Below, one piece after another: positions 33,362-47,800 of a stretch of DNA of 64,000 nt. Position 1 is the stretch's first letter. The number at the start of each line of letters is the position of its first letter. Origin of the DNA: Rotaria sp. Silwood1 (lineage: Eukaryota > Rotifera > Eurotatoria > Philodinida > Philodinidae); NCBI GenBank assembly GCA_905250075.1, contig CAJNOP010000078.1, positions 741,781 through 805,780 of the forward strand, read 5' to 3'. The position numbers were made by a program, and so were the translations under genes. A model generated the notes under the pieces. It did no database searches. It saw only the letters and a program-made list of their open reading frames with translations, and was not told the origin of the DNA.

Positions 33362-35894
33362 GATACACATCTAAGATAAACAGTTTATTTTATTTCTATG
33401 ATTACTTTGATTATATAGAATCTTCTATCGGCTAATACTATCGATTGAAGAATTAAATGCAAAAAAAAATCAATTGATCGATGCCAATTATATCCTAGTT
33501 ACTCTAGTCTCAATCCTATATATTCCTTGATAAATCCTTTTAGAATTTATCAGGATTCTGTCTCAAAGTCTACTAATTCCTATTTCCAGGACTTTTCAAG
33601 GCTATACAGGACCCCGTTTCTAATTAGAATCTTTATAGGAATAACATATACGATTCTATCAAGTTTCAGTTAGAAGATCCTAATTGAATCCTGTTTCGAC
33701 TCGTGTCAAGATCTTGATATTTCGTGGTTACACATTTCTTTCCCAATATATACATAATAGAAAAAGAATTCTAAATAGAATGCAGATAAAAAAAAATATG
33801 ACGACCATGACAAAGCTCGATGAGCCATTTTTTCGTGAGCTACTCGATGCTATTAAATAAATGCTATCAGAACTCTTGATTATATATCATCACACTATGC
33901 TTGATCATAGATTTTAAACACTTTCATAAAAGGAGATAACAATGCTCTATACAACTGCTTGCTTCATATATAATTCAATTATTTCAATTAAATTCATCAT
34001 CAGATAATAAGCTGCGTTACATCAATAAGAAAATGTAAAAAAGTTTGATGTGACTAATTATTTTTTTTACACATCAATCGAAGTCTACCCAAGAGTAATC
34101 TGCAGTTGTTATCATCACACTTTCACAATTTATCATTATTCTACATTGATTTATCCAAACAAGCAATTGCAAAACATCAGAAATTTATGACACAAAACTA
34201 CTAAAAACTCATTTAAACGAGAAAAATCCACTAAATCCACCATATATACAACATACATCCATATCTATCAAAATTAATCTGACTCTTTTTTTACAATACC
34301 GGTAGAACTCGTCTACGAAATTCTTTATTCTCTTGATGATTTAAATATTTAATGCTCGACAAAAAACGTTTGTACATGTATGAATGGCATTGTCAACAGC
34401 TACTATTGATATCAGATTAAATACTATTATATCTGAACAATGAACTTTCACCATCTTTAAGACATTATTCTTCTTTGTTTCTTGCGTTTTGTCTATTCTT
34501 TTAAATATTCTTCTTGAATTATGAATGTATAGAACGAAGGTAAGAAGGACGAACAGCATCACTTCGCAAAAAAAAAAAAGAAAAACGTCACAGAAATAGA
34601 AGAAATAATGCTATTATTATGACAATTCATGTGTTGACACCAGAAGAAAAATAAATCTAAGCTCGAAGAAGGAACAAGAACATTATCTGCAAATAAATCA
34701 TTTTTTCGGGTGTAAGTTTTGTTCAAAACAGAATTTATCTATTTGCATATTTTATCAACTTAAAATTGTTTTCTCTTTATCTGACAGAAAAATCTATTAG
34801 TTCAGCTATATTTTCTCAGAATTGATGTGTCATTATAGTTTCTATATAAATTATTGAAACAAGTAATATCAGAGATACCGTAAAAACAAAATAGTAATCT
34901 TAGTTAGTTGATGATGAAAAAAAAATTTCTATTTTTTTTTGTAATTCTTCTTTACAATTAATTAATTTGTTTGTAAACTAGAAAAGTAGATGAAAATATC
35001 GGTGAATGTTTAATGAACTTCATTACGAATTAAACATGAGAAGGATTGTAAAATTATTTCATAAAGGAACTCATTTCTAATGAAAATGTACTGTCTTTTC
35101 ATGCTTCCATACAGCCTTTGATCTTAATTGAGTATTGAGAACTATGAACAAGCGAACGATATAATTAACTTAAAGAAAGAAGCAATGAAACACACAGTTG
35201 TCTGAACTATTTGATAAATATATTGAGCCAAATTAATTCTACAATGATTTGTATCTTGCTCAGAATTTTGATTGTACACGAAAAGTTTTGATTAATCTCT
35301 TTTGAAAAGGCTAATTATTGAAAATATAAAGTAACTCGTCATAGGATTTATAGATGGCGCCATACATTAACACTTACAAAATTGATTTAGAAAGAAAATA
35401 TTTAGTGTTACAATATTGTTTGATCAATATATTTTTCTTAAAAAATGTTTCTCTAACGAATATTCGAAGATACATAAAAAATGAATTTAATAGGCAGATT
35501 TTGTACCAGTAAAATTTATCGCAAGTGTCAAGTTGAAAGAAAAAAAATCAACAACAACAATATTATTAAGACCGACAAATAGGATTAGATATTTTAATCG
35601 TTTTCTTTTTTTCAGTTCTGCAATACCTTATCTAAGAACAAAAAAAACAAAACAAAACTCCTTCCTTTTAAATATACAGTAAAATAAATAACATATATTT
35701 ATTCTCTCATCAATCGATGCATACACGAATCGAATTCGATCGTTCATTTATTTTCCTCATCATTGGACCGTGATTGTCAACTGAAGACATAAAATTTTTG
35801 TTAATAATCATCATGAAAAAGTCATTTGATAGGTTCCTATGTAATAAAGAATCTGTCTTCATATAGTTTTATTTCTAGATGATTAAACGTGTTC
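33362..35894. other. Intergenic region upstream of UNC13
   Basis: AT-rich. Between about 33480 and 33720 there are repeated short words such as AGGATTC/TCCTATA, suggestive of a degenerate repeat relic. No gene is recognised. The last few hundred bases should carry the distal UNC13 promoter. Confidence 0.45.
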
Positions 35895-38800
35895 ATGTCA
35901 TCAACAACATCATCAACGTCACTACTTCTTTGTGTTTTAGTCAAATCTGCAAAAATACAATCTTTAGACAGTTAGTTTAGTTTTTATTTATCATATATGT
36001 ACGAAATTATTTTTTGTTGTTTTATAATAGATGAATGTTATTCTTATGTTGTATTGAAAATTGATAATGTCAAATCAACAACAAGTGTTGTAAAAGGTCA
36101 ACAACCTAATTGGGAACAAGAATTTTATTTGTAAATAATTATTTTTAATATTACATCTAAAATATTTACAATAGTCAATCATTTTACGATAAATATTCGA
36201 GAGTATCTTCTATTTAGTATTACAAATGTAAAAAAAAAAAAGTTTTAGCTTTATAATATATTCATAGGAAATGAATAATTTACTATTTCATTATCTATAT
36301 GAATAATTTTTTCTGGTTAAATTCCATAGAAATTGAATGTTATTATACTTGTAGAATAAATGATTCAAGGTTGATATTAATTGTTTTATACAATGTAATA
36401 GATAAAAAAAAAAGAACAAAATGTTTTTTTCTTTTGATAAGAGATGTTCAGTTTTTTTCTATGATTTATTTTTAATAAGAATACGCGAAAAAAAAAAAGA
36501 AAATTATTATCAATATCAGACTGAATAGAATTTCTTTTTTCTCATAAACAACATCTGTTCTATGTATGAAAATATAGAGTTAGGACAATTAAACTAATGA
36601 TATATTTTTTATTACGGAATAAGAAAATCATTATAATAATATCTGTATTCATTGAATTGCAAAGAATACAAAATAAATATACTTTTATGAAGTTGTCTTC
36701 TTAGAATTATACTTTATTTCTAATTTTATCATTCAAGATATTTATAACTAAGCAAAAAAAAAAAAAACGTTCGTTCATATTTGATCCAAAAATGAATCAT
36801 TTAATAAAGCGTTTCAAATAATAGTTCGAATGTTTTCTTAACAAAAAAAAAAACTCTCATAAATAATCGTTTATTTATAGAAGATTGATTAGAAAATGAT
36901 GTGTATTTCTTGCTTTTTAAATATTTAAATATCAAAGATAAATATTCCAAACATTCAATATTTGACCTATGGTTATTAAAACGTAGGAATACTCTCTTTA
37001 AAATAAATACCTTGAAGAACTTTATCATCTATAGAAAGAAATTCAATCATCAAGTCACATATTTTCCTAAGCATTTTAATATTATCGACCATATTTTTTT
37101 CTTAGTAAAAATATTAAATGAAACAAAAGTTTTCATTAAATTTTATTTCTTTTATATGTCGATGTAGAAACACTTTTGATAATTCAGTGAGACTTTTTTT
37201 ATTATTTGTGATTTCTTCTATAAACATTATTTATAAAATATTTAAGTCATTTTTCATCTAAAACAAGAAAAAAAACAGCAGAGATTACAGTCTTGAAGTT
37301 TACTTTTTGTCTCTCGTTAAAGGATTTCGAATAATAAAGCAATTTCTACATGAATTCCTAAAATAGACATTGACTATTTGTTGTCGTCCTAAAACAAAAA
37401 CATTACAGAGATAATTCATTGAAAAAAATCTATCAATGGCATTTTTAACAAATGAACTTCACTTGCTGAAGGATATTAAAATATTTGTCAAAATCGACAC
37501 ATTTTAGAGAAAAATTTTGTGTCATCTTCAACAGCTATGACTGGGTTTGATCATCATATATGTTTCGATAGTTAATCGTCTGAGATTTGTTATGCATATT
37601 CAATAGTTCGAATATAATGTTATTTTTACTATTAAATTAAATTTTTTCTAAATTCGACAATATCGAGTCTAAATCAATGAGATAATCTTTTTTTTGTTTT
37701 GTTTTTGAAAAAGAAATTCAATAAACAAGAACATTCAATTCTTATTAAGTATGAAACATCAATCCATTCAATCGGATTTCTCTATTAGTGAACTTTGATA
37801 TCCTAAAATATCAATCAACGAAATTGATACCTAGTTTTAAGTCAATATATCAGCTTAGAATCTTTTTAAAGATGGTTTTCACGATAGATTTATCGACTAT
37901 CGTTGAAAAATCCATTAACTTTTTCGTGATGCTAAATACAGAATAGACGCATGAAATTGCACTCATTAAGATTAGTATAGATTTGAAAATTATAACTAAA
38001 AATGAACAAACTGGTTTTGAAAGAAAAAAAGACATCTTAAACTGTCGCTTGACTTCAAAAAAAAAATGTTTTTTTTTTTCTATATATTGAACCTAATCTT
38101 GTTATGAAAAAAGTTTCTGTCTTTGAAATATAATATTTTGAAAAAAAAAAAATTTTTTTTCATATTACTAAAAATATGAATTTGTTTGACAAGAAAAACA
38201 TAATACTAAGGCTCTTATCAATATGATTTCCTTTTTCTTTGCGTTTCTCAATGAGTGAAGAGAAAACAAAAAAAATAGTTTATTTTTAATATTTATCTTT
38301 TATTGTTTTTACCTAATGTTGAAAACAAATATCATTTGTAAATTAAAAATACTCGAAAAGATAAGTCAAAAAAACCAAAAATGTTCGATTCTTATTGAAG
38401 AAAATATCTCCTAATAACAGTGGTTGGAATAGTTCTTGAAAGAGACCACCTCCTTTCAACACTTCCGGAAATAGAGTGAAGATGAATTTCCTTTTATTTT
38501 ATACTCGATCTGAGTAGAGACAAGGATAAGAACATTATTATTATTCTTAAAAAGAAAAACAGTAACTATAAGCTATGTAAATTATTAAAAATAAAAATTG
38601 AAAGAATTTTATTTTTATCTAAATAAATTTGTCTTAGTTTGATTGATTATGATTATTAGTGTTATAGACTTTTATATTAAACGAATATTATTCTATGTTA
38701 TTTGTCATTCTACTTATATAAAGAAAGAAAAACAAAACAAACTTTTTAACTATTGTTTTTTTAAACATTCAAGTCTTCTATTTTCTATCGGTCATTAGAA

Positions 38801-41800
38801 ATAAAAGCTTTAGAGGAAATATTTAAAGATATAACGATTTCTTCCGTTAATTTTGTAAAGAATTTTTTGTTGAAAAAAAAAAGAATGTTTTTTTTTTTCT
38901 CTATATTTGAATAGATATAAAACGAAAAATCATCTTATTTTTTTTTCTTATATATTAAAGTGACGTACCCGATCGTTCAACAGGTCTTCAAATCGAATTA
39001 TGGGAACGTGGTCAATTTCGGGATAAATTACTTGGATTATGTCATATTGGTTTAGATCGTAATGATAATCAAGATATAACAAATATAAATGATGGTAATG
39101 AACGATGGATTATTCTTGATTCGGAATTAATTTTAAATCGTCAAGGACAAGTTGCTCGAACATGTAATCCAACAAAACATTCAATTTTGATTCGTACTTA
39201 TGTTGAATTACCATCGGATTTAACGGAAGAAGAATCAAGAGATTTAACTGAAAAACTTGAAATTCTTCGTGAAATTCTTGATAAAGAAGTAAATATAAGA
39301 AATTCTTTTTTTTTTTCCTCTTTTTTATTATATTTTTGTTTCTGCTCTATTGCATTTTATTGATCTTGTCTCTCTCGAAACAATTTTTGACTTAGTATAT
39401 ATTTATCAAGCTGAAAATGTCGACGATTAATTACATAAATTAGTACCATCAGTAGACTCAAATAATAGATTATGACAAAAAAATAGAAAAAGAAAAAAAA
39501 AAAACGTCTAATCTTTAGAATAGTCATCGGTTTTTTTTCGCTTCCATTTAAACCGAGAACAGAAGAAGCAAGAAGAATCAAAAAAAAAAAAAAGCGAGAA
39601 GTAGATGAAAAACAAGAAGAATAAAGAAAAGTAATCACGTTATAGTGATGCACGCTATTGGATTGTATTTCTGTAATAATGCCTGAAAAAGTGACATTAT
39701 ATTGATTATCATGGAATGCTCAAACGAGTCAAATGTTTCTGTATCAATCTCTTGAGACTCGTATTTTTTTCTATTTTATGACACAAAACAACAAAATACA
39801 TAAATAAGGTATATATTTCTCGCTCTCTCTCTCTTTTTTTTTTTTCTAGGGACGTCAATTGCAAGATGTTACACTTAATGAAATTAAATCACTTTCCACA
39901 ATGTATCTTGATCAACAGGTTAGATTTTTAATGATTTCAATTACTGTATTTACTTCAAATAAAAAAAAAACAAAATAAAGTTTTGATTTTAACATAGTTT
40001 TATATATTTTAATATTTACATAATAGAAAAACAAATGATCACATCATTAATAATTCTATAACAATTAACATAGTTTTCTATATGAAAATAACGTTGATTT
40101 TTCTGAAGAACAAATAGAAGACAAATTTATCTAAGGTTAAGTTTTTTTTTCATTCAATGAAAAAACAATTAATTTTCAATTTTAATATAGTCAAATATAG
40201 CAGTATATGAAGTTAGTTTTATTGAGCTAAAAAAGAAATTTTCTTCCAAATATGAATAATAAGCTTCAAATAAATCTCTTTTGCGTTTTAATTAACAATG
40301 CAAAAAAAAAAAAAAGAAGAAAATCTTAAAGATACTCTATTTTTAGTCATAGTTAGTTTAGTTTACTAATGAGGAAAATGACACTTTTCAAGTGATAGAA
40401 ATATATTTTTCATGAGATTTCCTCTTTACATAGGATCTTTTCTAATTTTGATTAAATAAAATATAATTCGCATATATGAATCAATGTTTGCTCTATATTT
40501 GAGTTCAACATAAAAATTCAAATGTTTAATATAAAATTATATCCAAAACAAAACAAAAAAGATCTAATTAATACAAAGATACATTTCAATATTTTAGTTA
40601 CCATAGGTGTTTCCTTCTTGAAATAATAGATTCTTAACTAATCAACACGTTTTTTACAAAAATCTCAGCATGTCTAGTATTGTTAAGAGTCTCATTAGTC
40701 GAAATAGAAAAAATTATTTTAACTGAAACACTCGGTACATCATTATAATGATAAAACCTTAATGAAGAAAGTTTTGAATGAAATATCTAAGATCTTGTTT
40801 TGTTCTCGTATACTTGTCAAAGATAAAAAAGAAAAAAAAAACTGAATAAAATGTTTATAAATTGAGAATTGTTTGAGTGAAGAAATATAAAGAAAGTTAA
40901 AGTTTATTCTTAAAAGAAAAAGCAGAAAAGTGTTTTAAATATAGATCGCATTGTATAGTTTTGTCGTATTTATTCATGTTTGTTAAATATTAACAAAGAC
41001 ATGACCTTGAAAAATAAATTTCAATATCTCTTACTAAAATTATATTACAGATCGTTTATTTCTAATAAATTTTATTAGAAAAATATCAGAATAGTTCCAA
41101 TTAAAATAAAAATTAAAAAAAAAAAAAGTGCGTTTTTTCTTTCATAATCAATATTATCTGACATTTGTCAGATAAAAAAATGAGATTAATTACTTCTAAT
41201 GACAAGTCAATACAATTTTTTCAACTTGTTCTTTCTTAAATAGCAGGTAAATATGTCGAATTTTCATTTATACGAATTAATTTCCAAAGTACTAATTAAA
41301 AGCTATTAAATATTATGCAAAATTTTCTTTCGTTTTTTTTTTTTTTTGTATTTTAAAAATTATTTATAAACGGTTTTTGTTTTACATTTTTAAATTTTAA
41401 TTAAATATTGTTCGGTTCCCTTTGGTTTTTTTTTGTTGTGTGGACATATACTAAAATAAAGATCTATGAAAATATCATGCATCATTTAGCCGACTTAGTA
41501 ACAAAAATAGTTTAAAAATTCAAGCTATTTAAGCAAGAAATCATCTATAACAATATTCTTAGGGATAAAAGCTATTTACATAATCCCTGCGGAATTAAAA
41601 TGTGAAAGATGATGTTTCTACTCTTGCAAATCAAAAGCAGATTATTCTATTTTAGGATACATTTCTTTAATCCTTTTACTTAATACTCTACACATATAAT
41701 AAGCAAATAGTTCACATGTTACTAACAATCTTTGATTGTTTATCAATAACATCCATTACGATCGGTACGGAAACGGATGTCTAAATTTTGACCACTATAC

Positions 41801-44800
41801 TTCAACATTGCTATTAGACCATTTTTTTTTTTACAAAAAAAAAAAAGAATCGAAATTGTTTGTCTTCGTCAAAGTTGATAGAGTTTGAAGAGTACTTTCG
41901 AAAATTGTCCATAGTAATAATTAAAAGTTCAATAGACTCATCTGTCATAAAAACAACAAATTAGTCGATTAAGTTCAATCAATAATTAAGTTATACGAAA
42001 AAAACTTTTAGGACATTCGAATTTTCATCTTAGTTTTAAAATTGCAAATATCATTGAGATTCTTGAAAAGAAAATTCTTTACAATATAAGAAATTTTTAT
42101 TCAATACACGAAGATTTATTTGTTGTTTAATTCATATAGATTAAGAGTCTTAGCTATTATAAATATAATATGTAGATAAATATCATCAACAAGCAATCAT
42201 GTCATCAATGATAAATATTGATCATGATTACAAATATAAAAAATAAACTTATGAGAGAGGGGCATTAACTGATCAATCGCTTTTGCGTTGAGACTATGTG
42301 TGTATATGTAGGTATAAATGAGCGAAAAAATGATTTTCGAATTTCAACCTAAAACTTTACACAGAAACAGATCTTACTGAACAATAGTATTTTGTGAAAG
42401 TTTCAGACCTTTTTCGCTGTTCCTATCTCAAGTTGCAACTATGATAACTTCATTCAGATACACCAAATGATTTGATGTTCTTGTTTCAGGATAGAAATAA
42501 ATCAAAACATCAGAAAATACAATGCTCAGTAAGATCTGTTTCTGTTTAAAGTTTCAGGTCGAAATTCGACAAGCATTTTTTTCTGATGTTTCTAAGGAGG
42601 ACCATGGCATTCATTTAAAAGCTCACTGTAAAAGTGAAGTATCTCCGTAATATATGAGCAAGTGGCCCAAACTTTTTTCACGTTATTCCTAACTTATTTA
42701 TACCAACATAAGGCACATAGTCTCAAATGAAAAGCGATCATTTCTCGTTAGTTATTTTGAAAAATGATCTATAATTCGATTTAAAATTTATATTAGAAAT
42801 AAACATCTATGAAGTTTTATTTTAGTTATTTTGATAAATATTTTCTAAGAATTTTTAGTATGTTTTGTTATATATTTAATTGAATAATATTCTTTAAATA
42901 AGAATTTCAATTTAATTGAAAATTTCTCTATGAACAGATAGAATCTAATCGTTTCCTAATATCTATATTAGTTTCTTAGTGATCTCAATTCAAAAGTAAT
43001 ATTATCAAATATAATAACCTATGAAAGAAATTTCAAAGGATTAGTTTTTTTTTGCTTAAAATATCTTTGAAAACTGAAAATTCATCATTTTTATGTATTC
43101 CGTTTTTTTGAAATTTTTATCATAAGAATTTATTTACGAAAAATAAAATCTTACGTTTGATATAATCATTTTGTTTTTTTATTTTTTAAGAAATACAAAT
43201 AAAAAATAGCTAAGACTAGAATATAATACTAGTTTTAAAATGTAAATTATTTTTGTAAGAGAATAAAGTATTTAAGATTTTTTTCAAAAAGAAGTATAGT
43301 ATGAATGTTAATCAATTGATCTTTCAATTGAAGAAAAATAAGAGTTTTCTGAATATGTCTACGTATGTCCTTTACGATACTTTACAGAAAGTTAGTTATT
43401 ATCATAAAAACTTTCTAAAAAGAAATTAATGTAAATTTTGCTGTTAGAAATAAAAGCTCTAAGTATTCTTCGATAAATGAACAAAAGAATATATATATAT
43501 TGTTTTCGTTGAATAAAACAAAACATGTTAACTAACTTTTGTCGTCTTTGGGCTAAATAATTGTTATGTATCAAAATAAACGGATGTAAAATTAAAAGAT
43601 TTTTATTAGGTTGTACAAATACATTAAAATATTAGATTTTATCTAAAATTAAAATTTAATATAGATTATATATATAACACATTATAAAAGAAACAAAAAA
43701 ATCTTTTTGTTTTTTCTTAATAGCCTCTTCAATATCAACAAGTAACTAATCATTCTCACTCACATTGTAAGTATTTATTTATAACAAGTAAAACAAAAAA
43801 AACATAATTCTTTTTTTTTCTCTTATTTTAAAGTTTCAGACGATAGTGATTACACATCAGATGTATCTTATCCGATAAATACTCAAGCTAATTTAAATTA
43901 TCCAGTATCATCTATGTCACAATCGAATGTAGTACCATTAACAAATGAAAATATATCTTCATCAACATCAACTAAAAAACCATTAGCATTTGTTCAACCA
44001 CTTATTAGAGATTTACATTCAGTACCAAACACATCTCGAAAATCAAATCAAAATCAAATACTAAATAGAACTTCATTCATAGAACAAGAACCACTTTCAT
44101 ATATTAGTCAACCGAGAAAATTACCTATCAATAACATGACAGATCTAAATCAAAATGAAAAGTAAGAAACAAAAAAAAAACGTATATATCATTATTTATT
44201 GTTGTCTCGTCTGTGTATTATATAAATAGAAATATGATAAATACTATTCATTCAGGTAATAATTGTTGCTGCTAATGCTGCATGCAACTATCACGGAAAA
44301 AAAAAATGAGACATCTGCATTTAATTCACATGTCTAACATTTATTGTTTTTGGAGAAAACAGAATAAGATTAATATGCACATTGATTTTATTTTTTTTTT
44401 TGCATGGTATATGTGTGTTTCTTTTTATTTGTCATGTTTTGAAAAACATAGCTAACAATTCTTTTTTTTTCGCATTGAATGATTTTATTTGTGAGAAAAA
44501 GAATTAATGTTGAAAGCAAAGTTGTTATTCTATGATAAATGATGAATATGAAATAACTAATTGAATTGTGTCAAGTACGGCTTGAAAGAGAAAGACGATA
44601 CTTATAGTATTATTTTGTCGCTAACAGAGATAAACATTCCAAGTTACAAACAATTCATCTATCCAAGAGGGAATTATAAAATTCAACATTCTTGTTTATT
44701 AACAAATGAGAAAAATTTATTACTGTCAAAAACACCTGCTAACTAGATTAGATAATTAGCATAGAAATTTATTTCACTTTTTTTCTTTTTTTATGATTTA

Positions 44801-47800
44801 TGTTTTTCTTCTCTTTTCTATCTATGTTTTGTTTTTTCTTTACACATGTCAATGTAATAATGCATTAAGTTTTGTTCTTTTTATTTGTGTTCATCTGCCC
44901 CTGTTAACATTGACAATTGAGTATGATTTGATAGTGAAATAGAATGTCTAGAACTATAATCATCACGTAGAGATGGATGAGAATGAATTTCTCGTTTTTA
45001 CCATTATTGCAGATTTGCTTTTCTGCATAGACAAACATTTTTATTTGCTTGTTCGACATATAGATGAATCTTCTCTGCACACAATATACACATATATATA
45101 TATATATATGTAATAAAACGAGGAAAAAAAAACTAAGGTGAAGGTTCTCTCGATATTGCTGAAAACGAATATTTTCTCGGTTTTTTTATTCCAAGTTGTA
45201 AAACAATAATTGAGAAATGTTTCCGTTTTCTATCTATGAACACCTTCTAGACTCTGATTACTTCGATCGATCAATCAAATAATATCAAGAGAGAAAAAAT
45301 GCCATTTCATTATCCGGATTTTCTTTATCTATGCATAGAGAGAGAGAGCGACAGAGAAGACTATTTGAATGATAGTCAAAAAACCGGTTATATCAACGCA
45401 ATTGAGACGATGTACTTTCCCTTTCTCTCTATCTCTCTATCTGTCTATCAATCTATTGCATTTGAATGGAATAGCAAAAACAAAAGAAAAAAAGCAAAAG
45501 AAAGGAAAATGGAAGAAAGCGAAAAGAAAAAGACTTAAGAAATGCAACTCGTCGAACTGCTAAGTAAAGAAAGAAAAGAGAGAAGACAAGAGAACGAAGA
45601 AAAATCAATGTCGTTTTTTCTAATTTATTAATGAGCAAATACACATTCTCGCATTCTCACCCTCCTCCTCCTCCTCTTCCTTGCTACTGCCTGGAGGACA
45701 GAGGACCGGATACAGGACGATGATGACGAGAACGCGCCGACGAATCGTGCGAAGAAAATCTCTGCTGTTTTTTGTATGTGTATTACTGACATAGAATAAC
45801 GAAGACACAGCTTGTTAGTGGTGCTTCTCGTTCTCGTTCTCGTTCTTGTTCACCATCATGTTCGGTTGGTTGCGTGATGTACTTTCCAATACTCCATCAT
45901 CTTTCGGTTATCATCATTCAAATACACCTTCATCAGTTTTTCGTCAACAAAAACAAAAACAAAAAGAACGAATTTCTTCCGATGATGATGATAATATTAA
46001 TCAATTAAATGATAATTCATTTTATCATAATCCATATCATTCAAGTGGACAAATGAATTATATCGATGTTCCACAACAACAATATACTAATGATCATACT
46101 TATCCAACTTATCTTGCACGACAACAATTATCTGATACAACAAATCAAACACTTGATGATCAAATTCACTCGAAATTATTATCACTAAAACAACGTTCAA
46201 CTCAAGTTCAATGTTATGCACATAGACAAAATAATTATGCATTTAGAAATAGATCTATACCAACAACAGTTCCATCTTCAACACTTCATTCTTCATTAAT
46301 TTCTAGTCGAAACGAACAAAGGAAAATTGATAATGAGGAGCGGTCTGATGACGATGAACAAGGAGAAGAAGAAGAAGAAGAAGATGATGATGATGATGAT
46401 GTCGATGATGACAGTGATGATGGTGCTAATCATGATGGTGATAATAGAAGATCATCATCACTTGGAAATTATCATGGTATTCCGGGTTATTATTCTGGTC
46501 AATATCCAAATATTGATGAACAATTTGATTTTGCATCGGTTGTTTTTTGGTACAAAAATGTCATGCAATCCGTTAAAAAATTTCTGTGAGTGGAAAGAAA
46601 ATCTCGTAATTTAATCATTAACTATATCGGAAAAGAAAAGAAAAGGCTAAAGGAAATGAAAAGAAATTTATAGAAGTGCATAAGTCAAGTAGTGACTAGA
46701 GATAAAAAAACAAGAAAAAAGAAAAGAACAATACTTTTATTATTTCCAACTTCAAGATACTTCTTAGGTTTTATCTTTTCTTCTATGTCACATAACTTCA
46801 ACATTTGATTTATTTACTTTTGTTGACACAAAATACACATCATATGATAATTTTTGTCTTTCTTATTTCCATTAAATTTTCATAGATAATTCTAAAAGTT
46901 TGCTTGAATGATTTCTAAAAAGGAAAACAATTTATCATATTAACAAAAATGTTGTCTGAAATAAAAAAATTTAAACATTTCCTGTATTAAAATAAATGTT
47001 TTCCATTAGGATTTTTTTTTTGTTTTTTGTTCTTGAATAAAATGACAAAGAAATAATTGTTTGAAATAATTTTACATTGAAATATTACAAAAGAAAGAAA
47101 TTCGAGTAAAATGAATAATAAAAACAATTACGAATTATTAATGAAATTATCTTTCAGTCTCACTATGTAAAAAACAGAAGAAAATTAATCGGATGATAGA
47201 ACATATTTGTATATATATTTCTCATTTCTTTTTTTTTTTTTTTTTTTTTTTTTTTTGTTTCCGAAAGAAACAAATATTCTTTTCTTTTTTCTTGATATAC
47301 ATCAATTATAGTAATAGAGAATTTCTGTCATCTTTCTTAACAAGGTTCTAGTGGATTAATTTTGATTCCGGATATTATAACGAGACAAATGTTCTCAACT
47401 ATCTTTTCATTACAGTCATTAAATTGATATGTCTTTTCAAGGCTTTAGTTTTTTTGTCTCTGAGAATTATTTTAAACAATCAATAAACAAAAAAATAGAA
47501 GGATACTTGAGAAGTAATTTAATATTTTCAATGATAATTGTCTAGTTTTTAAGATTATTATGATCTTTCAATTGTTTATATTCGTATAGTTATTTTATTA
47601 TATCATAGAAAACGAAATTATTGATCAAGTAATGCGCAGAACTAACATATGCTTCTTTTTTTTTTCTCGAGTATTTTAAGTATCATTTATAATCACTGAT
47701 TCTATTTTCTAAAGTATCATTCTATTTTATTTTATATTATATAATTTTATATGAATATTGCATGAAAAAATTTTTAATACATACATATATATTAATATTA

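Noticed and set aside
45620-45808. Minus-strand frame with a poly-Glu stretch
   Set aside because: Arises from a CCTCCTCCTC tract next to the putative internal UNC13 promoter; no splice context.
46327-46614. Plus-strand Met/Lys/His-rich frame within the alternative UNC13 exon
   Set aside because: Shadow of the acidic GAT/GAA repeat in the real frame.
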